Source of the DNA: an uncultured Kroppenstedtia sp.
GTDB lineage: Bacteria; Bacillota; Bacilli; Thermoactinomycetales; DSM-45169
Direction of reading: 5' to 3'
Length of the DNA: 7,230 nucleotides
NCBI GenBank assembly: GCA_959600065.1
Contig: CAUGKZ010000086.1
Location: 1-7,230, forward strand
Numbering within the stretch: position 1 is the first letter of the stretch; each line of letters begins with the position of its first letter. Below the pieces are notes generated by a model. That model did not search any database. It was not told the origin of the DNA and saw only the letters and a list, made by a program, of their open reading frames with translations. Shown here piece by piece: positions 1-6,137 of the stretch. Both the position numbers and the translations under genes were made by a program.

Positions 1-58
1 TGCCCGATGGTCAGATTTGGAGCGGCCAGTTTTCACTTCCTTGCCGGATGGCAACAGT

Positions 59-112
59 CGCGTGGGTGAACACGATCTCCCCACCTAAAATATGGCTAAT
101 CAACACGCCTGA
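59..112. repeat. Left copy of a 54-bp long-range inverted repeat
   Basis: These 54 bases match the reverse complement of 7177-7230 with a single mismatch (T at 86 against C in the other copy). The match stops just after 112 on the inner side. On the outer side it may continue, because the right copy is cut by the window edge. Plus-strand reading through 1-88 gives an open frame (ending ...SRVGEHDLPT, stop at 86-88). Minus-strand reading gives another open frame (LISHILGGEIVFTHA..., stop at 11-13). In the first frame the mismatch is Gln/stop; in the second it is a silent Leu change. I do not recognise either peptide. The likeliest explanation is the end of a dispersed mobile element, which is inference. 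Confidence 0.85.
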
Positions 113-116
113 GGAT

Positions 117-138
117 GAGAACAAATAAAAGGCCGGGA
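117..138. repeat. IS terminal inverted repeat, left (orfB side)
   Basis: Twenty-two bases, starting GAGAACAAATAAAAGGC, match the reverse complement of 1435-1456 perfectly. Weaker similarity continues inward to about 182, including a shared AGTAGACA and an A-rich CAAGCC block. The outermost bases are GA rather than the common IS3 TG, so the exact ends could be off by a base or two. Confidence 0.85.
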
Positions 139-192
139 ATTTTGATCTTCCCCTTGTCAAGTAGACATGTTAAAACAAGCCGGTTGTATGAA

Positions 193-1078
193 TCACGTAG
201 TTTGGGCCCGGTATTCGACCGGGCTCAAGTTATGTAAACGAGATTGAAAACGTATATGATTGTAAAATCGTATATAGTCACGAAAATCAGGGCGTGCTTC
301 ATCGATAGTAGTGAATGAATGCAAATATAGACATTCACTCTTGAAGTGGCCAAAAAAACTTTCGATGCAAGCATTGTCCAAGCAGTTCCCTTTCCTGGAC
401 ATACTCGGCTTGATATTGTATCGTTGAAGTAGGTGATTGTATTGTCGAGAGGTGTACTCGATCGCTGTGTAAGAGGACTCCATTCACTTCTCGTTTTTTT
501 ATGGCTGCTTTTACAGTGTCGAGAACCCACTGGATATTGTTCCGTTTACTAATCCGGTAGGCGATGACCTCGTTGTTAAATAAATCGATGATGGTGGACA
601 GGTAATAAAACCGTCCCTGAATGGGGAGATAGGTGATATCCGTTACCCATTTTTCGTTGGGACGGGAAGCGGAAAACTCCCGATTCAACCGGTTTTCCGA
701 GATCACCAACGCCTCCTTGGCACCGAAATATCTTCGCTTCTTTCGGATCACTGCCTGGATTCCCAACTCCTTCATCAGCCGGTACACCCTTTTTCGGTTG
801 ACATGGATCCCATACTGGCGACGAAGCCATACAGTGATCCTCGGATATCCGTAGATCCCGCTTACTTCTTGGTGACATTCAAGGATCTTGGACTTCAGTT
901 TTTCATCTTCCACGCTTTTTAAAGACGGGTGCTGCTGCCTTCGTACCCACTTATAGAACCCGCTTCGTGAAACACGAGCCACTGCACACAGCAGGGAAAT
1001 CGGGAACCGTGTAGCCATTTCCTGAATCACTGCATAGGCCTTCCTCTGACATCTCACCTCCCCTCCAAACCCAGCCAC
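193..1078 (-). pseudogene. IS3-family transposase OrfB (DDE integrase core), frameshifted
   Basis: This is the catalytic part of an IS3/IS150 transposase. Reading starts at GTG 1078, whose G is the last base of the slippery heptamer. The first frame gives the HTH-like linker (about residues 25-45), the IYGYPRI motif (about 75-81), and the first catalytic Asp in WVTDITYL (residue 147). It then gives the second Asp in LLHSD (residue 206, bases 461-463). Immediately after that the frame is lost. The rest of the family signature (EYTSRQY, MSRKGNCLDNACIESFF with the catalytic Glu, YIRFYNHIRFQSRL, LSPVEYR) continues in another frame and ends at the stop at 193-195. The conserved RG expected after HSD is missing. 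Restoring it as an 8-base insertion gives exactly 35 residues between the second Asp and the Glu, the canonical spacing. As written, no single product carries all three catalytic acids, so I call it inactive. A sequencing error is the main alternative. Confidence 0.9.
202..228. other. Hairpin at the 3' end of orfB
   Basis: Bases 202-212 pair with 218-228 around a 5-base loop, giving 11 pairs with one G-T pair at 205/225. It overlaps the last codons of orfB (LSPVEYRAQ) and has no T-run on either side. It is too long to dismiss as chance but could simply follow from the conserved coding sequence. A role in stopping or stabilising the transposase mRNA is speculation. Confidence 0.5.
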
Positions 1079-1362
1079 TTTTTTAGAAATTCATTCTCCG
1101 CTCGGAGCCAGCGCACTTCCTCTTCCAAGCTGGCAGGATGTTTTCGGGGCCGCCCTTTCCGTGGGTGCGTCGATTTTCCCCGCTTTTCCTCCAATCCTTT
1201 CGTCCCTTCGTTTTCATAATGCCGAACCCATCGGCGCACACTCCGATCCTCGGCGATTCCTAATTCTTTAGCGACCGCCTGATAACTGAGCTCTCCTTCG
1301 AGATACAACTGAACCGCCTGCATCTTCAGCTCTTTTGAATAGGTTCTCCGAATATTCCCCAT
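1054..1362 (-). CDS. IS3-family transposase OrfA (DNA-binding subunit)
   Basis: A 102-residue protein that binds the IS ends and forms the N-terminal part of the OrfAB fusion transposase. Residues about 8-50 form the helix-turn-helix of IS3-family OrfA proteins (YSKELKMQAVQLYLEG ... AVAKELGI ... SVRRWVRHYE). A basic linker (THPRKGRPRKH) follows. The C-terminal stretch EEEVRWLRAENEFLKKWL is a short leucine-zipper-like coiled coil, as usual in the family. The ATG at 1360-1362 is preceded by GGAGGGG about 7 bases upstream. The last 25 bases overlap orfB in the -1 frame, with the slippery A6G located where the family has it. The length is typical, and this half of the transposase appears intact. 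Confidence 0.92.
   Translation of the reverse strand: MGNIRRTYSKELKMQAVQLYLEGELSYQAVAKELGIAEDRSVRRWVRHYENEGTKGLEEKRGKSTHPRKGRPRKHPASLEEEVRWLRAENEFLKKWLGLEGR
1078..1084 (-). promoter_or_regulatory. -1 programmed ribosomal frameshift site (A AAA AAG)
   Basis: On the minus strand the bases read A AAA AAG in the orfA frame (codons CTA AAA AAG TGG). A -1 slip makes the next codon GTG, the first codon of the open orfB frame, fusing LKK to VAGFGGEV. This is the same heptamer used by IS150 and many IS3 relatives to make OrfAB. The fusion here would still end early because orfB is broken about 620 bases downstream. Confidence 0.85.
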
Positions 1363-1382
1363 AACAAATCCCCTCCAAGTAT

Positions 1383-1408
1383 ACAGTAAGGGGCTTGCTT
1401 TTTACTGT
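1383..1408 (-). other. Hairpin in the IS leader, upstream of orfA
   Basis: ACAGTAA (1383-1389) pairs with TTACTGT (1402-1408) around a 12-base loop, between the IS end and the orfA ribosome-binding site. Similar leader structures in other insertion sequences reduce transposase expression from outside transcripts. That role is inferred here, helped by the fact that pyc transcription points into this end. No convincing IS promoter was found. Confidence 0.4.
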
Positions 1409-1434
1409 CTACTCAGAGGGGATAATATCAAAGC

Positions 1435-1456
1435 TCCCGGCCTTTTATTTGTTCTC
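1435..1456. repeat. IS terminal inverted repeat, right (orfA side)
   Basis: Perfect 22-bp inverted match to 117-138. It lies 24 bp from the pyc stop codon at 1481-1483. No terminator for pyc is visible in the short gap. Confidence 0.85.
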
Positions 1457-1480
1457 TATTGATTAGGATACGACAGGTCC

Positions 1481-4400
1481 TTAAGAGTTCTTTTCCAGCT
1501 CGATCAGGAGATCCCCACTTTCAATACTGTCCCCTGCCTTGGCATGAACGGCTTTCACTCTTCCCGGGAACGGAGATTGTACCGTCGTCTCCATCTTCAT
1601 CGCTTCGGTGACGATCAAGTCCTCTCCTTTCTCTACTTTATCCCCGGACTCCACCATCACTTTCAATACTTTCCCCGGCATAGAGGCCCCGATCTGCCCC
1701 TCATCGGAAGCATCTGCTTTACGGCGCGCTTCCATAGAGACTTCGGCGGACTGATCAAAGAGCGTGACCTGTCGCGGTTGTCCGTTCAATTCAAAATAGA
1801 CGATGCGATTCCCCTCCGGACTGAGGGAACCGATAGAAATCAATTTCACAATTAAGGTCTTCCCTTGCTCGATCTCCACTGCCACTTCTTCTCCCGGTCG
1901 CAATCCGTAGAAGAAAGTAGGGGTATCCAAAGCGGAGACCCGCCCGTACTCATTGGATAGTTTCTCTTTATCCAAGAAAACCTGGGGATACATGATATAG
2001 GACATCACATCAGTGGGTGTCACCGGTCGGCCGACTTGATCCTGCAATTCCTTTTCCACGGCTGCAAAGTCCACTGCTGGCAACTTTTCTCCGGGACGAT
2101 GGGTGAAGCTTTCCCGCCCTTTGAGAATGATCCGCTGCAGTTTTTCGGGAAAGCCCCCGGGAGGTTGTCCCAGATATCCTTGAAAAAAGCGGACAACAGA
2201 CTCGGGAAAATCCAGGCGCTCCCCTCGCTCATAAACATCCGCTTCCGTCAAGTTGTTCTGAACCATGAACAAGGCCAAATCTCCAACCACTTTGGAAGAA
2301 GGCGTCACTTTAACAATATCACCGAACATATGGTTGACGATAGTGTAAGCCTCTTTCACTTCGTCCCAGCGATCACCGAGGCCGACTGCTTTCGCCTGTT
2401 GGTGAAGATTGGTGTACTGCCCGCCGGGCATTTCATGCTTATAGATTTCAGTGGTCGTCGATTTCATCCCGCTCTCAAAGCCAGCATAAAAAGGACGGAC
2501 ATCTTCCCAGTAATCGGCCAATGGTTGCAGCCGAGCCAGATCCAATCCCGTCTCCCTCTCTCTGCCTTCCAGAGAAGCCACCAAGCCATCCAAACTAGGC
2601 TGAGAAGTCAACCCGGACATGGGACTCAGTGCAGCATCCACAATATCTACACCTGCCTCATAAGCCTTCAACAGGGTCGCCAGTTGGTTACCGCTGGTAT
2701 CGTGGGTGTGCAGATGGATCGGCAGTCCCACTTCCTGTTTGAGAGTCTGGATCAACTGGTAGGCCGCATAGGGTTTCAGCAGTCCCGCCATGTCCTTGAT
2801 CGCCAGGATGTGTGCCCCCATCTGTTCCAACTCTTTGGCCAGGTTTACATAGTATTGCAGGCTGTACTTATCCCGTTTCGGATCCAGGATGTCTCCGGTA
2901 TAACAGATGGACGCTTCAGCCACCTTGCCGGACTCCCGGACTGCCTCGATGGCCACCTGCATCCCCGGAGTCCAGTTCAAACTGTCGAAGATACGGAAAA
3001 CATCGATCCCGGCGTCAGCGGAAAGTCGGACGAACTCTTGAATCACATTATCCGGGTAGTTGGTATAACCAACCGCATTGGCCCCCCGCAGTAGCATCTG
3101 GAATAGAAGATTGGGAATCCGCTCTCTGAGGAGAGTCAACCGCTCCCAGGGATCTTCATTGAGAAAACGCATACTGGTGTCAAAGGTGGCACCGCCCCAC
3201 ATCTCCAGAGAGAAAAGGTCGGGTGCCAATCGACTGGTCGCCTCAGAGATCCGCAACAGATCGTTGGTGCGCACCCGGGTGGCGAAAAGAGATTGGTGTG
3301 CATCCCGAAAGGTAGTATCTGTGAGCAACAACCGTTGCTGCCCCCGGATCCATGCCACCAACTCCTCCGGCCCCCTTCTATCCAAAATTTGCTTGGTTCC
3401 CTCCAGGGGAGCCTGTAGCTGAGATAAATCCGGAAGACGGGGTGGGGAGAAGGAGGGTTTCTCTCCCTTGGGCAACCCAGGATGGCCGTTTACCACGGTC
3501 TCCCCGATGTAGTTCAACAGTTTGGTCCCCCGATCCCGCATAGACGGATAGGCAAAGAGTTCCTGTCTGCTGTCAATAAAGGTAGTATCGTAGTTTCCGG
3601 TCAGGAAATCAGGGTGTTGGACGACATTCTCCAAAAAGGGAATATTGGTTTTCACACCCCGGATGCGAAACTCTCGCAACGTGCGCAACATCTTGTTGGC
3701 AGCCTGTTGAAAGTTTAGCGCCCAAGAGGATACCTTGACCAAGAGTGAATCATAGTGGGGAGTGATGTTGGCCCCCAGATGAGCATTGCCCACATCGAGT
3801 CGAATCCCAAAACCGCCACCGGAACGATACGCGAGCAAGCGACCGGTATCCGGCAAGAAATTTTGCGCAGGATCCTCAGTGGTGACCCGGCACTGGATAG
3901 CATAACCGTGGGTGATGATCTCCTGCTGCGACGGGATGCCTACTTCCGGTGAATCGAGGGCATATCCTTCGGCGATCCGAATTTGCGACTGGACAATGTC
4001 GATTCCGGTGATCATCTCGGTAATCGTATGCTCCACCTGCACCCGGGGATTGACCTCGATAAAATAAAAATCCTGCTCCGGCGTCACCAGGAACTCCACC
4101 GTTCCCGCATTGGTATAACCGGCAACTGTCATCAGTTGCAATGCGGCTTCACAGATGCGGTTTCGCAATTCCTCCGGCAGAGCGACACTGGGAGCCACTT
4201 CCACCACCTTTTGATGCCGACGCTGGATCGAACAGTCCCGTTCAAAGAGATGAACCCTGTTCCCCTGTTCATCCCCCAGAATCTGCACTTCAATATGCCG
4301 GGGGTTCTCCAGATATTTTTCGATATAAACCTCTGCATTCCCAAAAGCGGACTTCGCTTCGGAACGGGCCCGGTCCACCGCTTCCTGCAGTTCATCCCGA

Positions 4401-4930
4401 CCGCGGACGATGCGCATCCCCCGGCCACCTCCGCCGGAAGCGGCCTTGATGATCATCGGGTAGCCGTGAGTCTCACCAAATCCGATAGCCTCCGCCAATG
4501 AATCAATCGGCTCCGGAGTGCCGGGAATCACTGGGATTCCGGCCTTCACCGCCATCTCTCTCGCCTTCACTTTATCCCCGAACATCTGAATCTGTTCCGG
4601 CGAGGGTCCGATAAAGACGATTCCTTCTTCACGGCACCGGTTAGCAAACTCCGCATTTTCAGACAAAAATCCATATCCGGGATGAATCGCATCCACATCA
4701 TGCCGCTTGGCGACATCGATAATCCCTTCAATATCGAGATAAGCTTCGATCGGCCCTTTTCCTTCCCCGATCAGATAAGCTTCATCTGCCTTGGAACGGT
4801 GGAAAGCCGTCATATCCTCAGCGGAATAGAGAGCGACCGTCCGAATGCCCAGTTCTGTACAGGCACGAAAAATACGAATTGCGATTTCGCCACGGTTGGC
4901 AACCATGACTTTGTTGAACTTCCTCGTCAA
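1481..4930 (-). CDS. pyc: Pyruvate carboxylase, biotin-dependent
   Basis: A cytoplasmic anaplerotic enzyme that converts pyruvate, bicarbonate and ATP to oxaloacetate, refilling the TCA cycle and feeding gluconeogenesis and aspartate synthesis. The 1149 residues match the usual single-chain length (about 1145-1150 in Bacillales). Order of domains: biotin carboxylase, residues about 5-455, with glycine-rich ATP-grasp loop KAASGGGGRGM (163-172) and active-site block EVNPRVQVEH (Glu292, Asn294, Arg296, Glu300). Next is the carboxyltransferase, about 535-805, with metal ligand Asp543 in FRDAHQS, Lys712 in IKDMAGL (expected carboxylated lysine), and His741/His743. The PYC tetramerisation region follows, with conserved Thr876 in KVTPSSK. 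The biotin carrier domain is about 1080-1147, with biotinyl-Lys1112 in EAMKMET. All key residues are present, so it should be active. The start is TTG at 4928-4930 with an 8-base spacing from AAGGGGAG; an ATG at 4932-4934 is out of frame. Neighbours differ from the ftsW-pycA-ctaA order of B. subtilis. Confidence 0.98.
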   Translation of the reverse strand: MTRKFNKVMVANRGEIAIRIFRACTELGIRTVALYSAEDMTAFHRSKADEAYLIGEGKGPIEAYLDIEGIIDVAKRHDVDAIHPGYGFLSENAEFANRCREEGIVFIGPSPEQIQMFGDKVKAREMAVKAGIPVIPGTPEPIDSLAEAIGFGETHGYPMIIKAASGGGGRGMRIVRGRDELQEAVDRARSEAKSAFGNAEVYIEKYLENPRHIEVQILGDEQGNRVHLFERDCSIQRRHQKVVEVAPSVALPEELRNRICEAALQLMTVAGYTNAGTVEFLVTPEQDFYFIEVNPRVQVEHTITEMITGIDIVQSQIRIAEGYALDSPEVGIPSQQEIITHGYAIQCRVTTEDPAQNFLPDTGRLLAYRSGGGFGIRLDVGNAHLGANITPHYDSLLVKVSSWALNFQQAANKMLRTLREFRIRGVKTNIPFLENVVQHPDFLTGNYDTTFIDSRQELFAYPSMRDRGTKLLNYIGETVVNGHPGLPKGEKPSFSPPRLPDLSQLQAPLEGTKQILDRRGPEELVAWIRGQQRLLLTDTTFRDAHQSLFATRVRTNDLLRISEATSRLAPDLFSLEMWGGATFDTSMRFLNEDPWERLTLLRERIPNLLFQMLLRGANAVGYTNYPDNVIQEFVRLSADAGIDVFRIFDSLNWTPGMQVAIEAVRESGKVAEASICYTGDILDPKRDKYSLQYYVNLAKELEQMGAHILAIKDMAGLLKPYAAYQLIQTLKQEVGLPIHLHTHDTSGNQLATLLKAYEAGVDIVDAALSPMSGLTSQPSLDGLVASLEGRERETGLDLARLQPLADYWEDVRPFYAGFESGMKSTTTEIYKHEMPGGQYTNLHQQAKAVGLGDRWDEVKEAYTIVNHMFGDIVKVTPSSKVVGDLALFMVQNNLTEADVYERGERLDFPESVVRFFQGYLGQPPGGFPEKLQRIILKGRESFTHRPGEKLPAVDFAAVEKELQDQVGRPVTPTDVMSYIMYPQVFLDKEKLSNEYGRVSALDTPTFFYGLRPGEEVAVEIEQGKTLIVKLISIGSLSPEGNRIVYFELNGQPRQVTLFDQSAEVSMEARRKADASDEGQIGASMPGKVLKVMVESGDKVEKGEDLIVTEAMKMETTVQSPFPGRVKAVHAKAGDSIESGDLLIELEKNS

Positions 4931-4938
4931 TCATTTCA

Positions 4939-4946
4939 CTCCCCTT
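4939..4946 (-). promoter_or_regulatory. Ribosome-binding site deciding the TTG start of pyc
   Basis: AAGGGGAG on the minus strand, 8 bases before TTG 4928-4930. No in-frame ATG or GTG lies closer, and the conserved N-terminus (KVMVANRGEIAIRIF) begins at residue 7, so the TTG start fits both spacing and family length. Confidence 0.8.
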
Positions 4947-4979
4947 CCCTGGTCGGTAAACTGCTCCCTCAAAATTCAC

Positions 4980-5028
4980 CCGGCGGGATCAGGCGAGGTC
5001 AAAGGATCATCCACCCCTGTCCCCCCGG
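4980..5028 (-). promoter_or_regulatory. Strong hairpin in the pyc leader (possible attenuator)
   Basis: On the minus strand, bases 5028-5016 (CCGGGGGGACAGG) pair with 4993-4980 (CCTGATCCCGCCGG). This gives about 12 pairs with one G-G mismatch and one bulged A, closing a loop of about 22 bases. It is followed by GTGAATTTTGAGG, with only a weak T-run. It lies between the likely pyc promoter and its ribosome-binding site, about 35 bases before the latter. It may be an attenuator, an mRNA-stabilising element or a protein-binding site. I recognise no known riboswitch class in it. Confidence 0.45.
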
Positions 5029-5073
5029 ATTCTTAACAGAAATGAATCGGTTCTTGCTTACGTGAAAGTTTAC

Positions 5074-5102
5074 AATATACTCACCCTTGAATAAAGATGC
5101 AA
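5074..5102 (-). promoter_or_regulatory. Candidate SigA promoter of pyc
   Basis: The -10 TATATT (5074-5079) is separated by 17 bases from a weak -35 TTGCAT (5097-5102). The spacing is ideal and the -10 good, but the -35 matches consensus only at TTG. It would give a leader of about 135 bases containing the hairpin at 4980-5028. Confidence 0.35.
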
Positions 5103-5108
5103 TCCTTG

Positions 5109-5143
5109 AAAAAACGATTCCTTTTTCCGGGAGTGTGGGAATC
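5109..5143 (-). terminator. Possible terminator after the crotonase gene
   Basis: On the minus strand GATTCC (5143-5138) pairs with GGAATC (5121-5116) around a 16-base loop. A G and a run of six T (5114-5109) follow. The stem is short and the loop large, but the T-run and the position about 50 bases after the crotonase stop codon suit a rho-independent terminator. Confidence 0.4.
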
Positions 5144-5194
5144 TATATCAAGAAATGATCGTTCCACCGTTGTCAAGCCTCCTGATCTTCCCGG

Positions 5195-5977
5195 TTACCG
5201 TCCCTTGAAAATCGGTTGCCTCTTTTCAAAGAAGGCAGTCACTCCTTCGCGATGGTCATCGCTTCTGCCGCAGACCGTCTGCTCTCTGGCTTCCGCCTTC
5301 AACAGGGTGGGAAGGTCATTTTCGAAACTCTTCAAGAAATTGCGCTTCATCCCTGAAAGGGCACTAGTGGGTGCCTGCACCAGCCGCCGGGCATATTCCT
5401 CCACTGCCGTCTCCAATTCTTCCGCTGGCACCACCCGGTTCACCAATCCCATCGTGTAAGCTTCCTCCGCGTCCAATTTTCTCCCCGTCATCGCCAGCTC
5501 CAGCGCCCGACTGTAGCCCACGATCCGTGGCAGAAAAAAGGTAGCTCCTGCATCTGGCACTAAACCGATGTTGACAAAAGCGAGACTGAGCGAAGCGTGA
5601 TCAGAGGCAATCCGGAAATCGCAGGCCAAAGCCAGGCTCAAGCCCGCACCGAAAGCTGGACCGTGCAGAACGGCTATGATCGGTTTGTCCGCCTCCACCA
5701 TCTGCATCAGAAGTGGATTGTAGGTCTCCTGCAAAACCTTTCCATAGTCCGCCTCTGCGCCAAATTCCTGGGTGATGCTGAGATCAGCTCCGGAACTGAA
5801 GCCTTTGCCGTTTCCTTTCAGGACGATGCAACGCACCTTTGGGTCTGTGACAGCTTGGTCCATGGCCTGAATCGCTTCCTCATGCATCTTCATATTGAAA
5901 GCATTAAAAGATTCTGGCCGGTTCAAAGTGACTGTTGCGACTCCGTCCTGGGTCTCATACAAGATGGTTTCAAACAT
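5195..5977 (-). CDS. Enoyl-CoA hydratase/isomerase family protein, PaaG-like crotonase
   Basis: A soluble crotonase-fold acyl-CoA enzyme of 260 residues, the normal family length. The oxyanion-hole segments are clear: KGFSSGADL (residues 58-66) and HGPAFGAGLSLALACD (105-120). The positions of the two catalytic glutamates of rat mitochondrial hydratase (Glu144, Glu164) hold Ser114 and Asn136 here, while Asp142 is kept in the motif AFVNIGLVPDAG. That pattern resembles PaaG-type isomerases (AFSKLGLIPD), so a double-bond or ring-opening acyl-CoA isomerase is likelier than a hydratase. The true substrate (phenylacetate pathway or unsaturated fatty acids) cannot be read from the sequence, and no other paa genes are present. 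The start is ATG 5975-5977, 6 bases after AAAGGGTG. A GTG at 5984-5986 would overlap that site and add three residues. It appears to be its own transcription unit, with a promoter at 6041-6070 and a possible terminator at 5109-5143. Confidence 0.93.
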   Translation of the reverse strand: MFETILYETQDGVATVTLNRPESFNAFNMKMHEEAIQAMDQAVTDPKVRCIVLKGNGKGFSSGADLSITQEFGAEADYGKVLQETYNPLLMQMVEADKPIIAVLHGPAFGAGLSLALACDFRIASDHASLSLAFVNIGLVPDAGATFFLPRIVGYSRALELAMTGRKLDAEEAYTMGLVNRVVPAEELETAVEEYARRLVQAPTSALSGMKRNFLKSFENDLPTLLKAEAREQTVCGRSDDHREGVTAFFEKRQPIFKGR

Positions 5978-5983
5978 GGGTTG

Positions 5984-5991
5984 CACCCTTT
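5984..5991 (-). promoter_or_regulatory. Ribosome-binding site favouring ATG 5977 for the crotonase
   Basis: AAAGGGTG on the minus strand lies 6 bases before ATG 5975-5977. It contains the alternative GTG 5984-5986, which would have no spaced Shine-Dalgarno site of its own. Crotonase family N-termini also usually start close to this ATG (MFETILYE...). Confidence 0.7.
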
Positions 5992-6040
5992 CGGCTTATA
6001 ATCAGTGCGATGGATCTCTTGCGGTTCCATCCTCCTATCC

Positions 6041-6070
6041 ATCATACAAAAATCATGCCACTCTTTGCAA
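6041..6070 (-). promoter_or_regulatory. Candidate SigA promoter of the crotonase gene
   Basis: The -35 TTGCAA (6065-6070) and -10 TATGAT (6041-6046) are 18 bases apart. The -10 matches the consensus at five of six bases. It lies between the upstream terminator and the gene, giving a leader of about 55 bases. The leader can form a small hairpin (GATGGA 6009-6014 with TCCATC 6026-6031). Confidence 0.5.
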
Positions 6071-6098
6071 AAATAGATCATCTACTTCAGACTTTATG

Positions 6099-6129
6099 AA
6101 ACCACCCCTGCCGGGGGCAGGGGTGGTTT
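6099..6129. terminator. GC-rich rho-independent terminator after the DJ-1/PfpI gene
   Basis: A perfect 14-bp stem (6099-6112 with 6116-6129) with a GGG loop, starting 8 bases after the stop codon of the DJ-1/PfpI gene on the minus strand. The tail on the minus strand is only TTT followed by CAT; on the plus strand it is TTTT. The stem strength and position make it a convincing terminator, separating the DJ-1/PfpI gene from the crotonase unit. Confidence 0.85.
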
Positions 6130-6137
6130 TCCATGTT

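Larger units (their letters stand above)
117..1456 (-). mobile_element. IS3-family (IS150-like) insertion sequence, about 1.34 kb
   Basis: The element is bounded by 22-bp perfect inverted repeats (117-138 and 1435-1456). Imperfect similarity continues for about 40 bp further inward on both sides. It holds the two-ORF arrangement of the IS3 family on the minus strand: orfA with a helix-turn-helix, then orfB with a DDE integrase core in the -1 frame, joined at an A6G slippery site. Its length fits the family's usual 1.2-1.5 kb. No direct target duplication is visible: the bases outside the ends are GAGGAT on the left and TATTGA on the right. The right end lies 24 bp beyond the pyc stop codon, in the same transcriptional direction. 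The transposase is frameshifted, so this copy probably cannot move by itself. Confidence 0.9.

Noticed and set aside
193..483. Separate 96-residue transposase gene starting at ATG 481-483
   Set aside because: The sequence is the C-terminal third of OrfB displaced by the frameshift near 460. The ATG lies upstream of the break in out-of-frame coding sequence and has no ribosome-binding site.
2036..3094. Long plus-strand open frame of 352 codons inside pyc
   Set aside because: It is antisense to a fully conserved pyruvate carboxylase. It has no ribosome-binding site and its sequence has no recognisable domain; it is a by-product of the GC and codon bias of pyc.
3983..4501. Plus-strand frame of 172 codons opposite the biotin carboxylase domain
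   Set aside because: Antisense shadow of the ATP-grasp coding sequence, with no protein motifs of its own.
4980..5028. T-box or known riboswitch before pyc
   Set aside because: No T-box AGGGUGGNACCGCG-type sequence and no conserved core of a riboswitch class I can recognise.
5142..5176. Perfect TTGACA (5171-5176, minus strand) as the pyc promoter
   Set aside because: The nearest -10-like TATAGA (5142-5147) is 23 bases away, too far for SigA, and transcription would then run into the possible terminator at 5109-5143.
5984..5986. GTG as the start of the crotonase gene
   Set aside because: It lies inside the AAAGGGTG site that is properly spaced for ATG 5975-5977, and it has no spaced Shine-Dalgarno of its own.
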